Shown one piece after another: positions 52,817 to 61,807 of a DNA stretch of 64,000 bases. The stretch comes from Candidatus Peregrinibacteria bacterium. Its GTDB lineage: Bacteria; Patescibacteriota; Gracilibacteria; UBA1369; GCA-2718715. Both the position numbers and the translations under genes were made by a program. The notes under the pieces were generated by a model that was not told the origin of the DNA, did not search any database, and was given only the letters and a program-made list of their open reading frames with translations. Where the stretch lies: the NCBI GenBank assembly GCA_014240275.1, contig JAAZXH010000008.1, positions 54,857 to 118,856 on the forward strand, given 5' to 3'. Each line of letters opens with the position of its first letter. Positions within the stretch are counted from its first letter, which is position 1.

Positions 52817-55216
52817 ATGTCAAAATCATTTAAAACAAAAATCCTAACACTATTAATTGCAGTATTTATACCAAGTGTTGTATATTTTGGAATATTTTCA
52901 GCCAACCAAAATGCATTGCAAGGTAGACTCAGCTTAAATAGCTTATACAGTTCGATTCCAGATGATTTCTACAACGAAGAACAATCATTTTGCCCAGGAT
53001 ACGAAATGGACTTCATTGAATACATCAATAATAAAAGCCAAGCTAAAAAAATTAGACTCATTGATAATTTAGAGGAAATAGCAGGATTTGATATTGCAAG
53101 CCTGAACCTACCTGACAACGTAAAAAATGAAGACTACAAACTAAGCTACAATGAGATCCAAAAGCTTTGGGCAATACATACCGGAAGATGTAACGAGGAA
53201 GTAATTAACAACGACCTTTTACTACCAGCAATAGAAAGTGAACTAGACAATTATGAATCTCAACTCAATACACAAATTATTACACCAGAAAAACTTATGG
53301 ATTATTTTCGTACAGTAGCTGATCCTGCAACGGACCTACCTGAAGAGGAAGTAGCCAATGGAGCAAAATTATTTGATAACTTTATCATCAAATCAAATCT
53401 CAGAGCTTCATGTCTAATAAACTTAAGTCATAATAGTGATTTTGGAAATGATAAAAATTATCAAGACGATTGTTTAGACCAAAGCACACAAATCAACTTT
53501 AACGAAAAACTTGAACTAGACTTTAAGTTTGCAGAACAAAATGAAGTGCAATTCTTTTCAATGGTAACGGGCCTAGACAACACAGACATAGCAATGAAAA
53601 ACCTAATAACCGAAGATAACTTTAATGCAACTTTAAAAGACAATATACCAGCAGGACGAAATTTATCAGAAAATTTTGAATGTGAAAACGAATGCGAAAA
53701 TAAGAACCTCGTATACATCAGCATCATAGGTGATAAAACACAACTTACAAATCGTCAAACAAAAATAGCAAGCGAAGAAGATCGTGCACCAAGCATTGAT
53801 ACCATAAATAAAACATACACTAACTTGACAGTTTACATTCTTGCAGCTAAAAAAGGAGATTCAGCAGAAAACCCAAGCACATCAGAAATTTCTGAAGACT
53901 TATTAAAAGACGTAAATATCACCTGTGAATCTAATCAGCTAGACATTGAAACTACTTGTGCATTTCAAATTCCTGTTAACACAACTATTCCAAATGGACT
54001 AAAACTATTTATTGGCAACGATAGAGCAATATATTTACCAAACAACTCCTCAAGAATTTGTGAGGCTGATTCAGACAACCCACGTAATATTATTTGTGAA
54101 AGAGTTAAAACCTACGACCAATCTGGTGAAAACAAAATCTCGTTTATCTTAAACTCTAGACTAATCCCAAGCACAAACACTATTATATTAGGAAGTGATA
54201 ACGAATCAAATAAAATTGAAATTTACAGAGATTCTAAAGTAAGACAAGGGGAAAAACAAGAAATTAAAGTAGAATTCAATCATAGCAAAGATCTTAAATT
54301 TGCAAAAATCCTAGTTTGTAACTCAGAAAAATGTGACAATGAATACAAAACAAGTATCTTCAGCTACTGTCACGAAGACTTTTCAAGAGCCAATCAAGCA
54401 TGTAATACAATTGAAGAAAGCGATGAATATTACGAAACACCAGAAACAGAAAGATTAACTTTAGAAACCTTCAATCTAGCTCCAGATGACTACTATATTA
54501 TTGTAGTAACCTATGATAAAGACGAAAACCGAGATTCTAAAACTAAACACTTCACAGTTCGACCAGCTAGAAACCGTGGTACAGGACTCACTCAAGTTTC
54601 TCCTATCCCAACAATTCCAGCTTGTAGTAAATACTTTGTAGATATGTTACCAAACGACCCATTATGTTTACAAGCAACTCTCCTTAGAGAAAGAAACATT
54701 TTCATGGGACAAGAAATCAACGGTCAACGGTACGCAAATCTAAAACAACCAATCAACAGAGCTGAATTCTTTGCAGTGTCATCTAGACTCTACCAATTAC
54801 CAAACATTCCAGCTAACCCTCAAAACCTAGCAAGATACAATGACCTTAACCCAGCAATGATATCAGACCCTAATAATAACTGGTGGTTAAGTCCACTTGG
54901 ACAATTAAGCCAAGCTGGAATTGTTACAGGATATCAAGATGGTAGCATTCGTCCATTTGCAGAAATCACCCAAGCTGAATTAGCCAAAGTTACAGGTCTT
55001 TCATTAAAACTCATCAATCCAATGTCATTAAATCCACAAATCAAACCATGGCACTTACCAGTAACTCAACAACTTGGAGCACAAGGGATTATCTTTAATC
55101 CAGACGTAAAAGCACTAAGAGCTGATGCAGTTCATATTATTAGCCAAAGTATTATTGCAGCTGAAAGAACACCAACCTCAGCACCATACAATCAATATCA
55201 GCAAGAAGGCTTCTAA
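52817..55216 (+). CDS. Cysteine-rich surface protein with C-terminal SLH domains
   Basis: 799 residues. N-terminal signal/anchor helix (ILTLLIAVFIPSVVYFGIF). The long middle has at least ten spaced Cys pairs (such as ECENECEN, CESNQLDIETTC, CNSEKC), implying disulfides formed outside the cell. From about 610 come SLH-type modules: NRAEFFAVSSRLYQL and AGIVTGYQDGSIRPFAEITQAELAKV. SLH domains bind secondary cell-wall polymer, so it is probably an S-layer or wall-attached protein. It has its own promoter and precedes a second SLH gene. Confidence 0.85.
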   Translation: MSKSFKTKILTLLIAVFIPSVVYFGIFSANQNALQGRLSLNSLYSSIPDDFYNEEQSFCPGYEMDFIEYINNKSQAKKIRLIDNLEEIAGFDIASLNLPDNVKNEDYKLSYNEIQKLWAIHTGRCNEEVINNDLLLPAIESELDNYESQLNTQIITPEKLMDYFRTVADPATDLPEEEVANGAKLFDNFIIKSNLRASCLINLSHNSDFGNDKNYQDDCLDQSTQINFNEKLELDFKFAEQNEVQFFSMVTGLDNTDIAMKNLITEDNFNATLKDNIPAGRNLSENFECENECENKNLVYISIIGDKTQLTNRQTKIASEEDRAPSIDTINKTYTNLTVYILAAKKGDSAENPSTSEISEDLLKDVNITCESNQLDIETTCAFQIPVNTTIPNGLKLFIGNDRAIYLPNNSSRICEADSDNPRNIICERVKTYDQSGENKISFILNSRLIPSTNTIILGSDNESNKIEIYRDSKVRQGEKQEIKVEFNHSKDLKFAKILVCNSEKCDNEYKTSIFSYCHEDFSRANQACNTIEESDEYYETPETERLTLETFNLAPDDYYIIVVTYDKDENRDSKTKHFTVRPARNRGTGLTQVSPIPTIPACSKYFVDMLPNDPLCLQATLLRERNIFMGQEINGQRYANLKQPINRAEFFAVSSRLYQLPNIPANPQNLARYNDLNPAMISDPNNNWWLSPLGQLSQAGIVTGYQDGSIRPFAEITQAELAKVTGLSLKLINPMSLNPQIKPWHLPVTQQLGAQGIIFNPDVKALRADAVHIISQSIIAAERTPTSAPYNQYQQEGF

Positions 55217-55223
55217 AAAGAGC

Positions 55224-55252
55224 TTGACAAAAAAACAAAAAAATATTAAAGT
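55224..55252 (+). promoter_or_regulatory. Promoter of the second SLH-protein gene
   Basis: TTGACA (55224-55229), 17-nt spacer and TAAAGT (55247-55252). A perfect 10-bp dyad AAAGTTGGTA/TACCAACTTT (55248-55257 and 55273-55282) starts in the -10 box and ends 1 nt before the ATG. Confidence 0.7.
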
Positions 55253-55283
55253 TGGTACCTTAAGCAATTAACTACCAACTTTT

Positions 55284-58031
55284 ATGTTTAAGTTCAATAC
55301 TATCAAAATTACAGCTGCAGCTCTATGTGCAATCATAGTCTCAAGCCTAGCAGTTGTAGCCGGTCCTACAAATTACGAAGACACTCTCAAAATGTCAGGA
55401 GCATCAAACAATGCCATACAACATAACCAAGAGCTAGTTTTTATTAATGATGTAAACCACATTAATATCAAAGAGATCAGTCTCTACAATCCGACCCTAG
55501 ACGAAATCGTTGTACACGTTCAACAAACTCTAAAAAATCCTTTTTCTTATAAAGGAAAATATGAAGTTCGTATCCCAGCAATGTCTGAACAAAAATTACC
55601 ATTCAAGTTTCACCCAAGCTTCAAAGGTAAATACACAGCAAGCGTTAATCTTGTAAATAAAAGCCATAATTCACGTTCAACTTTACATCTAACGGGATAC
55701 ACAAGTGACTCAGTACCTTTCCCAATTAGTGTCAGTAACGAAAAAATTGACTTTGAAAACCAAGTACAAGGAAGCACTGCTACTGAAAACCTATCAATTC
55801 AAAACTTAAGTAACGAAGAACAAACAGTACAAATTCAATCTAGCAATTCACTATTTAGCACACCGGAAATAGTTACAATTGCGGCCTTAGACACTCAACA
55901 AGTAGCTATCAATCTTAATACCAACACAACAGGCCAGTACAATGGGCAACTAGATATAAGCCTAATTCAAGAAGACGAAACTCTTAGCGAAACAAAATTT
56001 ATAGTAGAACTAAATGCAAAAGTTATTGCTCAACCAGCAATTAAACAAGCTAATTTTGAAATTTCAAACAAGAACCTTAATTTTCAAACTCAAGTTGGAA
56101 TCGAAACTATGAAAGTTATCAAAATCAAAAATACAGGTAATACAGAACTCAAACTTGCCTTAGAAACTGAAAACCCAGAAGTAAACGTAACATACCCAAA
56201 AACATTACAAGCCAATGAAACTAAATCAATAAAAGTTACGTTTGCTCCAAGCTATAACCGTACCGAAAATAGCAAATTAAACTTCCTACACAACGCTGCA
56301 GCAGACAAAGAATTAGCAATCAATCTTAACCTAGTAAGCTACGGTGGGGAAAAACAACAAAGCAAAACTAAAATAAAATTCGATAAAAAAATCTATAAAG
56401 CTACCCGTAACAACCGAGGTACATTCAAACTAAATTCAAACCATCCTGCACTAATAAACGTTCAAATCAAAAAAGATGGTATGGTAGTTAAAAACTTAGG
56501 AATCTACGAACTAGAAGCCAATCAAGACAAAACAATCTACTGGAACGGTCGTGACGAAAGAAACAGTCTAGTAACCAACGATACCTACATGTTAGTAGCT
56601 CAAGGTATGAATTCTGAAGACAATTTCACACACTCAGCTCAAATCAAAACAAATTTTGGAAAACCTAAATACCAAACTACCAACAAAATTGCAAACGTAG
56701 TATACCAAAATAAAAAATACTATAAAAACTTCTCTCAAAATATTCATCTAGCATCACTTGAAACAGTTTGCCAAGGTAGAGTCTATATCAATATTACAAT
56801 TTACGACATCAACACTGATTACAAACTAAAAGTTCCACACCAACAATGTCAACAGTTACTACACTTACAAATCCCAGACTTCTTAAATGAAGGACAATAC
56901 AGATATAAAATCGAATTAAGACAAAAACACTTAGTACAAAATATCAACGGTAGCTTAAACATCATCAATGTAAACAACACAGTTTCAAATATACATTTCG
57001 ATACTAATCAAGAAGTCCAAGCTGGTGCCTTTGAAGCCAGCCTGAGCCAAAACATAGCAAACACAGAACAAGACTTATACGTAAGTTTTCAAAACTACAA
57101 ACACGGCTATGTAAATGCTAAAATCAGTGGTAAAAACTTAAATAAAGACTTACACATAGCTCGTTTCCAACCCTTTGCATCTGGAGAACACAGAAACGCC
57201 CTTAAAGTCAAGAAACAAAGCCTTAAACCAGGTATCTACACATTAGAATTAGACCTACTACAAGATAATGTTAAATTAACTAAATCTATTGAGTTCATTA
57301 TCATCGAACAAACTCCACAAAGCCAAACTTATGGCTTTTTTGACACCTTTGGGAATCAAGACTGTGGAGAATACTCAGACATTAATCAGAACGATAATTT
57401 TTGTAAGAAAATTCAATTCGCAAACCAACAAAACTTAGTTAGTCAAAATTCAGAATATAAACCAAATCAAAACCTAAAAAGAGCCGAAGCTGCAGCTCTA
57501 ACAATCCGTCTATTGGGAGTTCAACCCCGTGGATACTCTAAGGTTTTAGATTCAAATCTTGGATACAGTGATTTAAACATCAACGCTTGGTACATGCCAT
57601 ACATGAAAATGATCATCAAAAGCAACACCGTTAATCAAGCAGAAAACTCAGATTTCGTACGCAGAATTCTACAAGGTTATCCAGACCAAACTATGCGCCC
57701 AGAAAACTCTATTAATAGAGCTGAATTTTACAAAATTTTCTTTGAAGCTGCCAAAAACTCTAAAATGGTTACATTAAATTTAAATATCGACTACAACACA
57801 GAAGTAGCACCATTTAAAGATACTCCAATTAACAAAGATACTCGCTGGTACCTTCCATATGCAGAAATTGTTAAAAACAACTTATCTGGAACCGATTTTG
57901 CAAGACTTTACTTTAAGTCTCAAGATTTAAACAACAGCTTTGCGAAATTCCAACCTTACAAAAAAATAACTCGTAAAGAAGTAATCGACCTAATTTACAC
58001 CCTAGCTGAATTAAATCTAATTAACTTCTAG
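55284..58031 (+). CDS. Large SLH surface protein with Ig-like/ASH-like and FlgD-like domains
   Basis: 915 residues. A signal peptide (FKFNTIKITAAALCAIIVSSLAVVAG) precedes repeated beta-sandwich domains resembling ASH/Ig modules (ISVSNEKIDFENQVQGS and FEISNKNLNFQTQVGIETM). A FlgD-like segment follows (TIYWNGRDERNSLVTNDTY). SLH modules near 730-910 include LQGYPDQTMRPENSINRAEF and a final KITRKEVIDLIYTLAE. Probably the main surface-layer or adhesin-type protein. Its 3' end overlaps convergent der by 11 nt. Confidence 0.85.
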   Translation: MFKFNTIKITAAALCAIIVSSLAVVAGPTNYEDTLKMSGASNNAIQHNQELVFINDVNHINIKEISLYNPTLDEIVVHVQQTLKNPFSYKGKYEVRIPAMSEQKLPFKFHPSFKGKYTASVNLVNKSHNSRSTLHLTGYTSDSVPFPISVSNEKIDFENQVQGSTATENLSIQNLSNEEQTVQIQSSNSLFSTPEIVTIAALDTQQVAINLNTNTTGQYNGQLDISLIQEDETLSETKFIVELNAKVIAQPAIKQANFEISNKNLNFQTQVGIETMKVIKIKNTGNTELKLALETENPEVNVTYPKTLQANETKSIKVTFAPSYNRTENSKLNFLHNAAADKELAINLNLVSYGGEKQQSKTKIKFDKKIYKATRNNRGTFKLNSNHPALINVQIKKDGMVVKNLGIYELEANQDKTIYWNGRDERNSLVTNDTYMLVAQGMNSEDNFTHSAQIKTNFGKPKYQTTNKIANVVYQNKKYYKNFSQNIHLASLETVCQGRVYINITIYDINTDYKLKVPHQQCQQLLHLQIPDFLNEGQYRYKIELRQKHLVQNINGSLNIINVNNTVSNIHFDTNQEVQAGAFEASLSQNIANTEQDLYVSFQNYKHGYVNAKISGKNLNKDLHIARFQPFASGEHRNALKVKKQSLKPGIYTLELDLLQDNVKLTKSIEFIIIEQTPQSQTYGFFDTFGNQDCGEYSDINQNDNFCKKIQFANQQNLVSQNSEYKPNQNLKRAEAAALTIRLLGVQPRGYSKVLDSNLGYSDLNINAWYMPYMKMIIKSNTVNQAENSDFVRRILQGYPDQTMRPENSINRAEFYKIFFEAAKNSKMVTLNLNIDYNTEVAPFKDTPINKDTRWYLPYAEIVKNNLSGTDFARLYFKSQDLNNSFAKFQPYKKITRKEVIDLIYTLAELNLINF

Positions 58032-59340
58032 ATTTCTTAGTCGAACTAAATTCAAATTTTACAGGGGTGCCTACCAAGTCATAGGCATCTCTTATTTGAT
58101 TTTCAATATACCTACGATAACTAAAATGTACCTTAGAGTGATCATTACAAGAAATCAAAAAGGTTGGTGGATTTTGATCAACTTGAGAAATAAACTTTAT
58201 CTTAACATCAGCTGGCAAAGGATGCTCCAGCAATAGTTTTGCTAATAATAAATTTAGATCACGGGTTTTGAATTTTTGCCTTCGTCTTTTAAAAATTTCT
58301 GAAGACAAACGTAAAATTTGCTCAACATTAGTTCCAGTTTTAGCAGAAACAAAAACCAACGGGGCATATTTTGCAAAACCTAAACGTGCTCGTAATAGAC
58401 CCATAATCCGATTTTTTTGCTGAGGCTTAACTAAATCTGCTTTATTCACCACAATAATAACTCCTTTATAAGCCTGTAATACAAAATCACAAACTCTTAA
58501 ATCTTGCTTAGCTGGATCTTCAGTAGCATCAAACACACAAACTGCAATATCAGCAATTGCTAGGGCTTTTAACGAACGCATTACCGATAACCTTTCAATA
58601 AATTCGGCGTTTCTTTTTTTAGCTCTACGAATTCCAGCGGTATCTACTAAATGAAAAGACTCACCTTCAAATTCAAAAGGAATACTAACTGCATCACGAG
58701 TAGTACCCGAAACATTTGAAACCAAAACTTTGTCCTCTTTTAAAACTTTATTCATCAAAGAAGATTTACCAACATTCGGACGACCCAAAAAGGCAACTCG
58801 AATAGCATCATCCAATTCATCCTTTTCAATAACATTAAACTGTCGTACAGCCTTTTTTACTAAACCATACAATTCTTCAATACCGCGTTTTTGAATAGCT
58901 GAAACCTTCAAAGGGTCTCCAAAACCAAGCTCATAAAGGTCATAAACGTAGTTCTCACTAACTGATCTATCACACTTGTTAGCAACTAAAATAACTTGCT
59001 TATTTTGCGTCCGTAGTAATTCAGCAGCAGCATAATCATCAGCCGTTAAGGGTTTAGAAACGTCTATCACAAACAAAACTAAATCTGCTTCATCAATAGC
59101 TAATTGGGTTTGCTTTTGAATATTAGCTTCTAATTCATCTTCTAAGTCTACACCTAGATCTAAACCAGCCGTATCACATAAAATAGCTTTTTTAGAATCA
59201 AAGTCAATTAACTCCAAAACTCTATCACGGGTAGTGCCTGAAACATCAGTAGTAATTGCAATTCTTCTACCAATCAAACGATTAAACAATGAACTTTTTC
59301 CACTATTAGGTCTTCCAACCAAAGCAATAACAGGATACAT
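58021..59340 (-). CDS. der: Ribosome-assembly GTPase Der (EngA)
   Basis: 439 residues, two tandem G domains and a C-terminal KH-like domain. G1 loops are GRPNSGKSSLFNRL and GRPNVGKSSLMNKV; DTAGLD and DTAGIRR follow, and NKCD and NKAD are the base-specificity motifs. Needed for 50S maturation. Minus-strand single gene overlapping the SLH gene end. Confidence 0.97.
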   Translation of the reverse strand: MYPVIALVGRPNSGKSSLFNRLIGRRIAITTDVSGTTRDRVLELIDFDSKKAILCDTAGLDLGVDLEDELEANIQKQTQLAIDEADLVLFVIDVSKPLTADDYAAAELLRTQNKQVILVANKCDRSVSENYVYDLYELGFGDPLKVSAIQKRGIEELYGLVKKAVRQFNVIEKDELDDAIRVAFLGRPNVGKSSLMNKVLKEDKVLVSNVSGTTRDAVSIPFEFEGESFHLVDTAGIRRAKKRNAEFIERLSVMRSLKALAIADIAVCVFDATEDPAKQDLRVCDFVLQAYKGVIIVVNKADLVKPQQKNRIMGLLRARLGFAKYAPLVFVSAKTGTNVEQILRLSSEIFKRRRQKFKTRDLNLLLAKLLLEHPLPADVKIKFISQVDQNPPTFLISCNDHSKVHFSYRRYIENQIRDAYDLVGTPVKFEFSSTKKSRS

Positions 59341-59410
59341 AAAATATAATTAACGCTCTAAGTCTAGCAAAAATAAGCAAAAAAACAAGTTAGAAATAAA
59401 AAAGGTTTTG

Positions 59411-59419
59411 TGGTATAAT
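59411..59419 (+). promoter_or_regulatory. Extended -10 promoter of the pilin-like gene
   Basis: TGG-TATAAT, an extended -10 element (TGn + TATAAT, 59414-59419) without a clear -35; leader of about 12 nt to the ATG at 59438. Confidence 0.6.
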
Positions 59420-59437
59420 AAATGTGTAAGCTAGAAT

Positions 59438-60031
59438 ATGAAAAAACTACTCCTTTCTCTATTAATCATTGGCCTTTCAAAAAGCAGTTTTGCAAGTTCC
59501 CAAACCATACTTCCGAAAGTCGAAATTAATAATGTACCAGCGGGAAACTACAATTGCACCCTGATCATCAAACGATTTCATGACATCCATGGCTATTATA
59601 TTAATACAAAAAGCAGATCAGACCTAAGTTTTAACTCAATTAAACGCTTTTATTGTGCCCTAGACATCTATAACAAACACGATTTTACCAAACAACTTCC
59701 AGATGAACCACAAGAGTGTAAAGAAACAAAAGCCACAACAGAAGATGCAACAGAAGCCAATGACATTTTAGGATGCGCCATTATCACAGGTCGCATTAAA
59801 CTTTATATGTATAAAATGTATATCCTGTACTTTATGCGACTCTTAAGCATGGTATCTGGATCACTTTCAATTTTATTTGTGATAATAGGAGGGTATCGAT
59901 ACTTTATCGGAGCTCTACAAAACGATGTCGGAGAAGCCAAAAACACAATCATTAACGCTCTCACAGGCCTTGCTATTTCGACCGGAGCTTTAATAATTGT
60001 TAACCTGGTACAAACCTTTGTTTCTAGCTAA
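59438..60031 (+). CDS. VirB2/TrbC-like type IV secretion pilin candidate
   Basis: 197 residues. A signal peptide (KKLLLSLLIIGLSKSSFA), a Cys-containing extracytoplasmic part, then two C-terminal membrane helices: LLSMVSGSLSILFVIIGGYRYFIGAL and NALTGLAISTGALIIVNLVQTF. The spacing and the connecting loop (QNDVGEAKNTIINAL) are typical of CPR pilin-like proteins of the VirB2 type. It may form the conduit for the ATPase at the window start. It is followed after 8 nt by the PerM-like gene. Confidence 0.7.
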   Translation: MKKLLLSLLIIGLSKSSFASSQTILPKVEINNVPAGNYNCTLIIKRFHDIHGYYINTKSRSDLSFNSIKRFYCALDIYNKHDFTKQLPDEPQECKETKATTEDATEANDILGCAIITGRIKLYMYKMYILYFMRLLSMVSGSLSILFVIIGGYRYFIGALQNDVGEAKNTIINALTGLAISTGALIIVNLVQTFVSS

Positions 60032-60039
60032 AATATATT

Positions 60040-61227
60040 ATGATACTCAAAAAAATTAAAAAACTAGCCAAAAAGGCTATCAACAAATATGAATCTCTCA
60101 ACCAAGAGAAAGATCAAGAAAAAAAAGCCAAACTCCCAAGTTCAAATAAAGATTTTCAAGAAACCAAAATTTACCTAAGTTTACCAGATATTGCCAAAGC
60201 CGTAATTATTACTATTGGCTTAATTTTACTCGGATACTTTATAGTGGAACTAAGACATATCCTAATCTTATTCTTAGTCTCATACCTATTTGCAGCAGCC
60301 ATCAGCCCTGCCGTAGATTATTTTCACAAAAAAAGACTTTCTAGAGGCCTCACAGTATCACTAATTATGATATTCTTTCTTTTAATAATTACGGCCTTTA
60401 TTGGGAACCTCATTCCTATCCTTGCTACAGAAATCACTGAACTTGGAATTCAATTTCAAAGCCTAATGAGCAAAACACAAACTGGTGAAATAGCGCTACC
60501 AAACTACCTAGGATTCTTACAACCACTCTTAGAAAACACAGCCCAATCGGTAAACAGCCAAACCAGTACTAACATTCAAAACACCTTACTCAGCTACGGA
60601 GATAATCTTGGACAAATAGCTAACAATGCGATTGCACTTTTAGCTAGTATTTCTAACGGTCTAGCCAACTTCGTTATCGTACTATTTTTAACTTTCTTTA
60701 TTACAGTCGATCAAAACAAGGTAGACAATTTTATAATCAATCTTTTTCCTGTAAAGTATAAAAAATACCTTGAAATAAAATTCGCAAACATTAAAAGAAA
60801 AGTAGCCGATTGGCTAAGAGGACAACTTTTACTTATGCTTGCTATTGGTATCTTAACTTATATTGGTTTAATTGCACTAGGAATCGAATATGCATTTACT
60901 CTTAGCCTGTTTGCAGCACTAACAGAATTGATACCAGTAATAGGACCAATCATAGCCTGGTTAGCAGCCATACCAATTGCAGCCAATGCAGGAGGATCAA
61001 CTATATTATGGGTCAGTGGTGTCTATTTCTTAATCCAAAGACTAGAAAACAACTTATTAGTACCCTTCATTATGGAAAAAACCACGGGACTACATCCAAT
61101 TATAGTAATCTTTTCTCTATTAGCAGGTTTCAAGTTCCTTGGAATATTAGGCGTTGTTATTTCTGTACCAATCATGACTATAATAGCAATCTTTCTCAAC
61201 GATTATCTACCCAAAAACAATTCTTGA
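60040..61227 (+). CDS. AI-2E (PerM) family permease
   Basis: 395 residues. A basic soluble N-terminal 55 residues precede about eight membrane helices. Family landmarks: LFLVSYLFAAAISPAVDYFHKK, a periplasmic helical insert with Gln/Asn-rich sequence, then KVADWLRGQLLLMLAIGILTYIGL and PVIGPIIAWLAAIPIA with GLHPIIVIFSLLAG. Substrate unknown in most members. Probably co-transcribed with the pilin gene; the 3' end overlaps the nucleotidyltransferase gene by 32 nt. Confidence 0.92.
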   Translation: MILKKIKKLAKKAINKYESLNQEKDQEKKAKLPSSNKDFQETKIYLSLPDIAKAVIITIGLILLGYFIVELRHILILFLVSYLFAAAISPAVDYFHKKRLSRGLTVSLIMIFFLLIITAFIGNLIPILATEITELGIQFQSLMSKTQTGEIALPNYLGFLQPLLENTAQSVNSQTSTNIQNTLLSYGDNLGQIANNAIALLASISNGLANFVIVLFLTFFITVDQNKVDNFIINLFPVKYKKYLEIKFANIKRKVADWLRGQLLLMLAIGILTYIGLIALGIEYAFTLSLFAALTELIPVIGPIIAWLAAIPIAANAGGSTILWVSGVYFLIQRLENNLLVPFIMEKTTGLHPIIVIFSLLAGFKFLGILGVVISVPIMTIIAIFLNDYLPKNNS

Positions 61228-61807
61228 ATCTCAGACGTACATCTTTATGATGAAACTTCAAAACCTTCCAATTAGCTATTATACAATGGTGATCAGGTTT
61301 AGATTTTTTGATTTTAAACAACATCAAAGAACCAATCAGCTTATTTAACAAACGAACAATGATTGAAGTTTTCTTAGACGGTTTTTTGAGCAGTAAACAT
61401 AAACTATCCTTCCATAGATCTAAATACGGATCATAATCCAAAGCAAAAGTTTCAATTAATTCTAAATCACCATCTAGCCAAACACTAGGACAAACTTGAT
61501 TAGGTTTAAAACCAAATAGGGGACGTTGTAAAGCAATCCAAAAATAAAACATCCATACCAACCTTGCTAAAAACATACTATGCCTTTGAGTCACAATCAA
61601 CAAATCAATATCAGAGTTTTTACGAGCATTCCCAATAGTTACGCTATTGCATAAATAAACCTCTTTTACAAAAGGTAAAAAGGACCAGCCTGTAGCATAA
61701 GCATTAGCTTTAGCTTTTAATAAGTCTGAGTAAAACTTGGAGTTTTCATTAAAATCCATTAAACTTAAGGCATATTTGTGCTTCAAAAACTTATGATTAA
61801 TATTCAA
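61196..61807 (-). CDS. Nucleotidyltransferase-fold protein, substrate unknown
   Basis: 203 residues (an ATG at 61759, MDFNENSKF, is an alternative start). The polymerase-beta-type signature GS/T...SDIDL appears as CNSVTIGNARKNSDIDLLIVT near residue 55, with a later Asp in ELIETFALDYDP as possible third carboxylate. The C-terminus is basic and aromatic. Could transfer a nucleotide to a small molecule, protein or RNA; no antitoxin or antibiotic-resistance partner adjoins. It is divergent from uvrC with overlapping 5' ends. Confidence 0.65.
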   Translation of the reverse strand: MNINHKFLKHKYALSLMDFNENSKFYSDLLKAKANAYATGWSFLPFVKEVYLCNSVTIGNARKNSDIDLLIVTQRHSMFLARLVWMFYFWIALQRPLFGFKPNQVCPSVWLDGDLELIETFALDYDPYLDLWKDSLCLLLKKPSKKTSIIVRLLNKLIGSLMLFKIKKSKPDHHCIIANWKVLKFHHKDVRLRFKNCFWVDNR

